Source: Pseudomonadota bacterium (GTDB lineage: Bacteria > Myxococcota_A > Polyangia > Polyangiales > Polyangiaceae). Taken from it: a DNA stretch of 10,377 nt. Position numbers and translations under genes: made by a program. The notes under the pieces are model-generated. The model was not told the DNA's origin, made no database searches, and saw nothing but the letters and a program-made list of their open reading frames with translations. The stretch covers positions 1 through 10,377 of the forward strand of contig JAEWRL010000253.1 of the NCBI GenBank assembly GCA_023398955.1, written 5' to 3'. Below are positions 6,760 to 10,377 of the stretch, piece by piece. The stretch's first letter is position 1, and each line of letters opens with the position of its first letter.

Positions 6760-7905
6760 TCAGCTCGCGGCTTGGCCATCGAGGGGACGACTGCGGCATG
6801 TGGCAACGAATCCTTGGAGGGGAGCCCATGCTCGTCGTCTCCAGGCTTGGAGCACGTGGCCTCCCGCGCCCGTCCAGAGCGCTGCACCGGTGTGCGCGGC
6901 GAGGCGACGCGCATGAGCGGTGCCGGTGACAGCGTCCCCCTGCCCGACAAGTACGAACCAGCGCTCGGGAGGGACGAGGCTCTTTCGGACCAGGGGGCTC
7001 ACGGGCTCGTAGCAGGCGTCAAGCGCTGCCTCGAGCTCCGCGCATGTGGGCTCGCCTCCCAGAAGACCCTGCTGTCGCGCGAATCGGGCGAGGGATGCGC
7101 AGGGAGCGATCGCCACGGCGAAGTCCAGACGGGGCTCGAGGGTAGCTGCCAGGGCCGCGACGTAGCCGCCGAGGCTAAAGCCTGCAATGCCGACCTCCTG
7201 ATAGCCGATGGCCCGAAGCCACAGCACTAGCTCCCGAATGTCGCAGACGCTCTGACGGAGCGCTTCGACGTTGATGGCGACGTTCGAGCCAGGGAAGATT
7301 GGCCGCCCGGGGCGTCGAGTGCGGCGCTTGCCGTGAAATGGGAGCACGGGCCAACAGGGATCGAAGCCGAGGCGGCGAATCATCGAGGTGGGCCACAGCA
7401 GCCGTTCGAGTCCGGCGCGGCCGCCACGGTAGCCGTGCACGAGTAGCACCGCCCCGCGCGGCTTTGAGCGCAGCACGCCCGTGACGGCGGTACCCTTCCG
7501 CGGCTCCCTGGAACGGAAGAGTCGCGCGACGGCGGTTGCGTTCTGGGGCTCGCTGAGGCGGGCGCGGGCGGCGGCGGCACTCCGAGGGTCGCCAAGGCGG
7601 GCGCGGACGGCGGAGCCGAGCAGTGGTTCGTGGCCGCTGCGCCACTCGACGGAGACGGTCCCACGCCGCTCACCGATGCAGGCGGCGTCGTCGACGAGCA
7701 GTCCGCGCGGCGCGGGCCAGAGTTCGTCCGGCGTATAGCCGTGCAGCTCTTCGGCGAGCTCACGGAGCGCCCTCAGTCGTCGCGCATGATCGGCCGGGTC
7801 CACCGCAGTGGGTCGAGGCTTCGGGCCGCCGGCACTCAGCAGCATTCGATCGAGGCCGGAGGAAAGGGCATCGACGACAGCGCGGCCCCTTCCTACCGAG
7901 CTCAC
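6760..7905 (-). CDS. Alpha/beta hydrolase, substrate unknown
   Basis: A 381-residue serine hydrolase of the alpha/beta fold. Visible: oxyanion-hole strand AVLLVHGYRGG (152-162), nucleophile elbow G-F-S244-L-G-G-Y, acid D324 in VLVGQGDAVTG and base H350 in GAGGHVLQAW, in the right order for a catalytic triad. No signal peptide is seen, so it is probably cytoplasmic. The start is GTG at 7905, which overlaps the upstream gene's TGA in a 4-base GTGA; that coupling supports this start although its Shine-Dalgarno is weak. Residues 1-95 form a helical N-terminal extension. Residues about 99-150, just before the hydrolase core, are four imperfect Ala/Arg-rich repeats (AVRARLGDP, AARARLSEP, AVARLFRSREP, AVTGVLRSKP) that are not part of the canonical fold. 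The substrate cannot be deduced. The gene converges on the bactofilin gene with a 48-bp gap. Confidence 0.85.
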   Translation of the reverse strand: MSSVGRGRAVVDALSSGLDRMLLSAGGPKPRPTAVDPADHARRLRALRELAEELHGYTPDELWPAPRGLLVDDAACIGERRGTVSVEWRSGHEPLLGSAVRARLGDPRSAAAARARLSEPQNATAVARLFRSREPRKGTAVTGVLRSKPRGAVLLVHGYRGGRAGLERLLWPTSMIRRLGFDPCWPVLPFHGKRRTRRPGRPIFPGSNVAINVEALRQSVCDIRELVLWLRAIGYQEVGIAGFSLGGYVAALAATLEPRLDFAVAIAPCASLARFARQQGLLGGEPTCAELEAALDACYEPVSPLVRKSLVPPERWFVLVGQGDAVTGTAHARRLAAHTGAALWTGAGGHVLQAWRRRAWAPLQGFVATCRSRPLDGQAAS

Positions 7906-8876
7906 TGGGCGGCCTCTGGTGCGCGGGGCTGCTCTTGCGCGCGGGCATCCGGCGCCAGGACGGGTTCAGTGTGCGCTGCCGTGGCGTCGCCCAGCGCGAC
8001 TGCGTGCCAGAGCAACATGTCGATCGTTCCGACCTGGCGCAGCCACACCTGGTTGTGGGGTCCCGGCGTCGTCTCGAGATGGCTCGCTACCCCTCGCTGG
8101 CGGAGCTGGTAGTAGAGCTTGTTCGTCGGCTCGAGGAAGGGATCCTCCGTGGAGGTGGAGAGATGGATGGGGCAGGGGTTTCTCCCCGCTACCGCCGCCT
8201 CCAGCTTGGAGGCGTAGTGGACGGCGTTCTGCTTGCGGATGGCTCCCTGCACCATACCGAGCGTCGAGAACGCCTGGGGTCGTCTCAGGAATGCCTCCAG
8301 CGCGAGATAGCCGCCCATGGAGCAGCCATCGAGCCCCGTCTTCGTCACAGCGAGGGAGGGGCCGAGCTCTGCGCGAACCGCTGGCAGCAGTCGCTCGACG
8401 AGCCACGCGGCGTACTCGTCCAAGACGCGGTGCCGCGGCATGACGACGTACGGGTTCGGCGTGTATGGGCAGATGGCGATGGGGGCATCGAACCCGCGCG
8501 TCGTGAGGGTTGCGTTCAAGGCGTCGCGTTTCGCCTGCGTCATGTACCCTGCGCCCTCGGCGAGCGGCTCCACCGGCGGTGCGCAGAGGCGGTCGTAGGC
8601 GCTCGAGAGCCCGTAGAGGTCGTCCCAAGCGCGCAGCCCTAGGCGCTCATTCTTCGTCTCTCCCAAGCCGTGCAGCAGCACGAGCAGGGGAGCGCTCCGG
8701 CGCACACGCGCCTGTTCCGGTACCAGGAGCAGGGCGCGGTTCGCCCAGCGCCCCTCCACCTGGAGGACTCGCTTGGTGAGACCGGCGGGGCCGGTGCTGG
8801 CGGCCGCGAGGCGGCGGGGCAGGCATGCGGCGCTACCTGCGAGCGCGAGGGTTTGTACGAACTTGCGGCGGTTCAC
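7902..8876 (-). CDS. Tat-exported esterase / alpha/beta hydrolase
   Basis: A 324-residue esterase-D-like alpha/beta hydrolase, predicted to be exported. From the GTG at 8876 it begins with a Tat-type signal: NRRKFVQ twin-arginine motif, hydrophobic LALAGSAACL, then an A-A-A-S cleavage-like site at about 24-27. Landmarks in the mature part: LLVLLHGLGE (64-73), nucleophile elbow D-G-C-S186-M-G-G-Y, probable acid D245 in STEDPF and probable base H274 in GPHNQVW. The family cleaves carboxyl esters, including polyhydroxyalkanoates and acylated sugars; the substrate here is unknown. An alternative GTG start at 8942 adds 22 residues and has AAGGGA close in front; the shorter form is preferred because it puts the Arg pair near the N-terminus. 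Its stop overlaps the next hydrolase start by 4 bp. The last 30 residues are a polar Ala/Pro/Glu tail. Confidence 0.82.
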   Translation of the reverse strand: MNRRKFVQTLALAGSAACLPRRLAAASTGPAGLTKRVLQVEGRWANRALLLVPEQARVRRSAPLLVLLHGLGETKNERLGLRAWDDLYGLSSAYDRLCAPPVEPLAEGAGYMTQAKRDALNATLTTRGFDAPIAICPYTPNPYVVMPRHRVLDEYAAWLVERLLPAVRAELGPSLAVTKTGLDGCSMGGYLALEAFLRRPQAFSTLGMVQGAIRKQNAVHYASKLEAAVAGRNPCPIHLSTSTEDPFLEPTNKLYYQLRQRGVASHLETTPGPHNQVWLRQVGTIDMLLWHAVALGDATAAHTEPVLAPDARAQEQPRAPEAAQ

Positions 8877-9003
8877 GAGGGCGCAGCCTACCGCCGCCGA
8901 GCCGCTCTGGCCCGGGCTGCGGCTCCAAATCGAGCTTGCCACGCCGTCCCTTCAGGCCGCCCGCTCGGCATGACGAGCTCCCCGGGTGGCCCGGCAGGTG
9001 ACC

Positions 9004-9109
9004 CTTCGCGTGGGTCCCCCCTCCGGACATCGCCCGCCATCAAGTGGCGGGCGCCCCACGCTTCGCGCGGGTCCCGGGACACGCTGTTCGGCCTTCGCTG
9101 AGTTGATCT
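9004..9109. repeat. 106-bp direct repeat, copy 1
   Basis: Identical base for base to 9250-9355, same orientation, offset 246 bp. Inside it is a strong hairpin, CGCCCGCCA (9031-9039), loop TCAAG, TGGCGGGCG (9045-9053), followed by CCCACGC-TTC-GCGCGGG (9055-9071), a 7-bp stem with one A-C mismatch. The start (CTTCGCGTGGG) is the right half of the same CCCACGC/GCGTGGG motif. Stem density suggests a REP/BIME-like dispersed palindromic element. Confidence 0.85.
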
Positions 9110-9249
9110 TGCTGGAACGAAGCCGCTCCGCGGCGGAAGTCGCGAACTCAAGGCACCTGGCGTGCTGTGAGGCCTTCACCTTGAGGTGTCTCCGACGCTC
9201 ATCTTCCAGAGAGTCTGCTGGAGGTGCTGGCGCAGCCCCTCCCCCCACG

Positions 9250-9355
9250 CTTCGCGTGGGTCCCCCCTCCGGACATCGCCCGCCATCAAGTGGCGGGCGC
9301 CCCACGCTTCGCGCGGGTCCCGGGACACGCTGTTCGGCCTTCGCTGAGTTGATCT
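9250..9355. repeat. 106-bp direct repeat, copy 2
   Basis: Exact second copy of 9004-9109 after a 140-bp unrelated spacer. Here the left hairpin is complete: CCCACGC (9244-9250), loop TTC, GCGTGGG (9254-9260). The central hairpin is 9277-9285 with 9291-9299, and the right hairpin is 9301-9317. The match ends abruptly at 9355 (the next base differs). Perfect identity implies recent duplication or gene conversion. Confidence 0.85.
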
Positions 9356-9477
9356 CTCACATGAGTTCGCGCAGCGTCGATAAGCCTTGCGCTCTGATGC
9401 GAGCCCAGCGCACACCGCTCCGGCCAGGGCCGGGCTCGAATCGATTTCCCCATTACAACGGAAGGAGAGGGCCGCGC

Positions 9478-9579
9478 ATGCGGCTCCGGGCTTCGTTTCG
9501 CGCGTTTCGCCGCGGGCCTGCTCCGGATCGACAACGTGCCCGGCCGCGACGAAACGCTCACCCCAAAATATTGCAGTGA
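9478..9579 (+). CDS. Possible small arginine-rich ORF
   Basis: A 33-codon frame from ATG 9478 to TGA 9577-9579, with a good Shine-Dalgarno-like AAGGAG at 9462-9467 (10-base spacing). The product is strongly basic (11 Arg, plus Lys and His) with no recognisable motif; it could bind nucleic acid or be chance in GC-rich DNA. Its stop codon abuts the first palindrome of the array, so the array would lie in its 3' untranslated region. There is no homology evidence. Confidence 0.2.
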   Translation: MRLRASFRAFRRGPAPDRQRARPRRNAHPKILQ

Positions 9580-9889
9580 GGAGCGGGTGACCCGCTCCTT
9601 GAGCGAAGCGGGCCCTCGGAGAGCGGGTCACCCGCTCTTTTGAGGTGCCGCCGGGCAATTCTGAGCGGGTCACCCGCTCGAAATTCTGGCTGCACTGGAT
9701 TGAATAGTGGCAATCTGCCCGCTGAGAGCCTGAGATGTGCAGTTTGGCGCGGGTGACCCGCTCCTCAGGGCTGTGCGGGCCTTCCAGGAGCGGGTGACCC
9801 GCTCCCTGCGAAACGATTCCGCCAATACTCGAGCGGTGTACCCGCTCCTTGGAATCGCCGAGACGACTCAGAGAGCGGGTGATCCGCTC
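9580..9889. repeat. Phased array of seven 17-bp palindromes
   Basis: Consensus GAGCGGGT-N-ACCCGCTC, two 8-bp arms around one central base. Units: R1 9581-9597 (centre G, extends to 9-bp arms), R2 9621-9637 (C), R3 9663-9679 (C), R4 9747-9763 (G, one arm change), R5 9788-9804 (G, 9-bp arms), R6 9831-9847 (three central changes) and R7 9873-9889 (one arm change). Centres are 40, 42, 84, 41, 43 and 42 bp apart, i.e. about 42 bp with one unit missing between R3 and R4. Spacers of 23-26 bp are largely unrelated to each other. An AT patch (AAAATATT, 9565-9572) flanks R1. The period is close to four helical turns, so the sites would face the same side of the DNA. Confidence 0.9.
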
Positions 9890-10281
9890 CCGAGCGACGA
9901 TAGTGCGGGGCAGCCGGCGGGCAGCGCGGTGCTAGTTGCCGTCCGACCGACGAGGTCGCTGTCTCACTGGGCTACCTGGTCGAAAGGCAGGCGAGCTCGA
10001 TCATTCTTGATGTGATTACAGTCCCTACTCTCGCAGCATTGTGGGTAACAGGTAGTAGGTTCATGGTTTCCCGCTACAGGGTTCACGTGGTCGCGCTCTC
10101 CGTCGGTGTGATGTCGTTCGTGTACAGGCTGTTCGTTCGCGGGAGCCGTGCGCAGGAGTCATCAAGCTACTTCCTGCTCTCGGCGACCAGCCCGGTGCTC
10201 GAAGCGTAGGGGGCTCTCCATTTCTGGTTTTGCATTCCCGGTTGCTAGGGCCTGTCCCTGAATGCGTGCCCGTGCCCCCCA

Positions 10282-10306
10282 AGTTGATCGCCGCATTGCG
10301 TCAACT
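10282..10306. repeat. Hairpin near the right edge
   Basis: AGTTGA (10282-10287) pairs with TCAACT (10301-10306). Inside, CGC (10289-10291) pairs with GCG (10298-10300), leaving one bulged T and a 6-base loop. It could be a terminator-like or mobile-element-end structure, but no T-tract or transposase is visible. Confidence 0.25.
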
Positions 10307-10377
10307 GCACTTTTGCGCCGAGAAACGTCATGGTACGGCTCGGCCGTAGATACCAGGTCTCGCTTTGAACGATTACT

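Larger units (their letters stand above)
8943..10377. other. Long gene-free region rich in repeats
   Basis: About 1.4 kb in which no frame yields a recognisable protein. Frames spanning it translate the repeats themselves (for example RVTRS from the palindromes and SVGRPPLDGG from the 106-bp repeat) and carry no domain. It contains the 106-bp direct repeats, the palindrome array and one tiny ORF, all listed separately. The last roughly 400 bases look less GC-rich than the genes and include a hairpin at 10282-10306. Nothing else was recognised there. The right edge may lead into a gene outside the window. Confidence 0.6.

Noticed and set aside
8986..9579. 197-codon plus-strand frame across the 106-bp repeats
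   Set aside because: It translates both repeat copies and hairpins into duplicated low-information sequence, opens at a non-ATG codon and has no domain. The frame is open because of GC bias.
9580..9889. CRISPR array
   Set aside because: Repeats are only 17-19 bp and fully palindromic, with 23-26-bp spacers and one double gap. Half of the units vary, orientation of the central base alternates, and no cas gene or leader is visible.
9737..10015. 92-codon frame across palindromes R4-R7
   Set aside because: The translation only mirrors the palindromes. Their spacing (41, 43, 42 bp) shifts frame between units, and there is no ribosome site or recognisable domain.
10019..10034. Fragment of 5S rRNA on the minus strand
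   Set aside because: The minus strand reads GCGAGAGTAGGGACTG, one base short of the 3' part of E. coli 5S rRNA, but the rest of the 5S sequence and its pairing stems are absent. A chance match or tiny remnant cannot be called a gene.
9973..10170. Cys/His-rich antisense frame (DHVNP...CYPQCC...CNH), possible HNH-like remnant
   Set aside because: The open stretch is only about 66 codons with no good start, and the Cys/His spacing does not match an HNH or zinc-finger pattern I can name.
10012..10209. 65-codon hydrophobic frame near the right edge
   Set aside because: It starts at GTG with no Shine-Dalgarno, has no clear membrane-protein pattern beyond one hydrophobic run and no recognisable family.

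Overview
The window is GC-rich, gene-dense bacterial DNA with strong third-position GC bias (long antisense shadow ORFs face nearly every gene). The mix of a bactofilin operon, small coiled-coil and acidic lipoproteins, zinc-ribbon proteins with long disordered linkers and Tat-exported esterases points to a Gram-negative of the Myxococcota/Deltaproteobacteria type. That placement is inference from gene content; no rRNA or other marker gene is present.

Layout: (1) 1-266 holds no recognised gene. (2) 267-1118 holds two small lipoprotein genes facing each other, the second preceded by a perfect 10-bp inverted repeat. (3) 1311-3029, minus strand, holds metZ (sulfhydrylase of methionine synthesis) followed by osmC (thiol peroxidase). 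(4) 3030-3534 is a gene-free divergent interval with a 9-bp hairpin. (5) 3535-6711, plus strand, is a tight three-gene operon: a zinc-ribbon / degenerate-HPt / helix-hairpin-helix protein, a 47-unit pentapeptide-repeat protein ending in a bactofilin-like domain, and a classical bactofilin. (6) 6760-8876, minus strand, holds two alpha/beta hydrolases overlapping by 4 bp (GTGA), the upstream one with a Tat signal. (7) From about 8877 to 10377 there is about 1.5 kb without a convincing gene. It carries an exact 106-bp direct repeat made of hairpins and then an array of seven 17-bp palindromes spaced about 42 bp (four DNA turns) apart.

Two items stand out. The bactofilin operon looks like a cytoskeletal or scaffold module: two beta-helical, polymer-type proteins and a multidomain adaptor are made together. 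The phased palindrome array looks like a multi-site landing platform for a dimeric DNA-binding protein, or a mobile palindromic repeat array. It does not fit CRISPR, integron attC or a coding repeat. The remaining genes are ordinary metabolism and stress functions.
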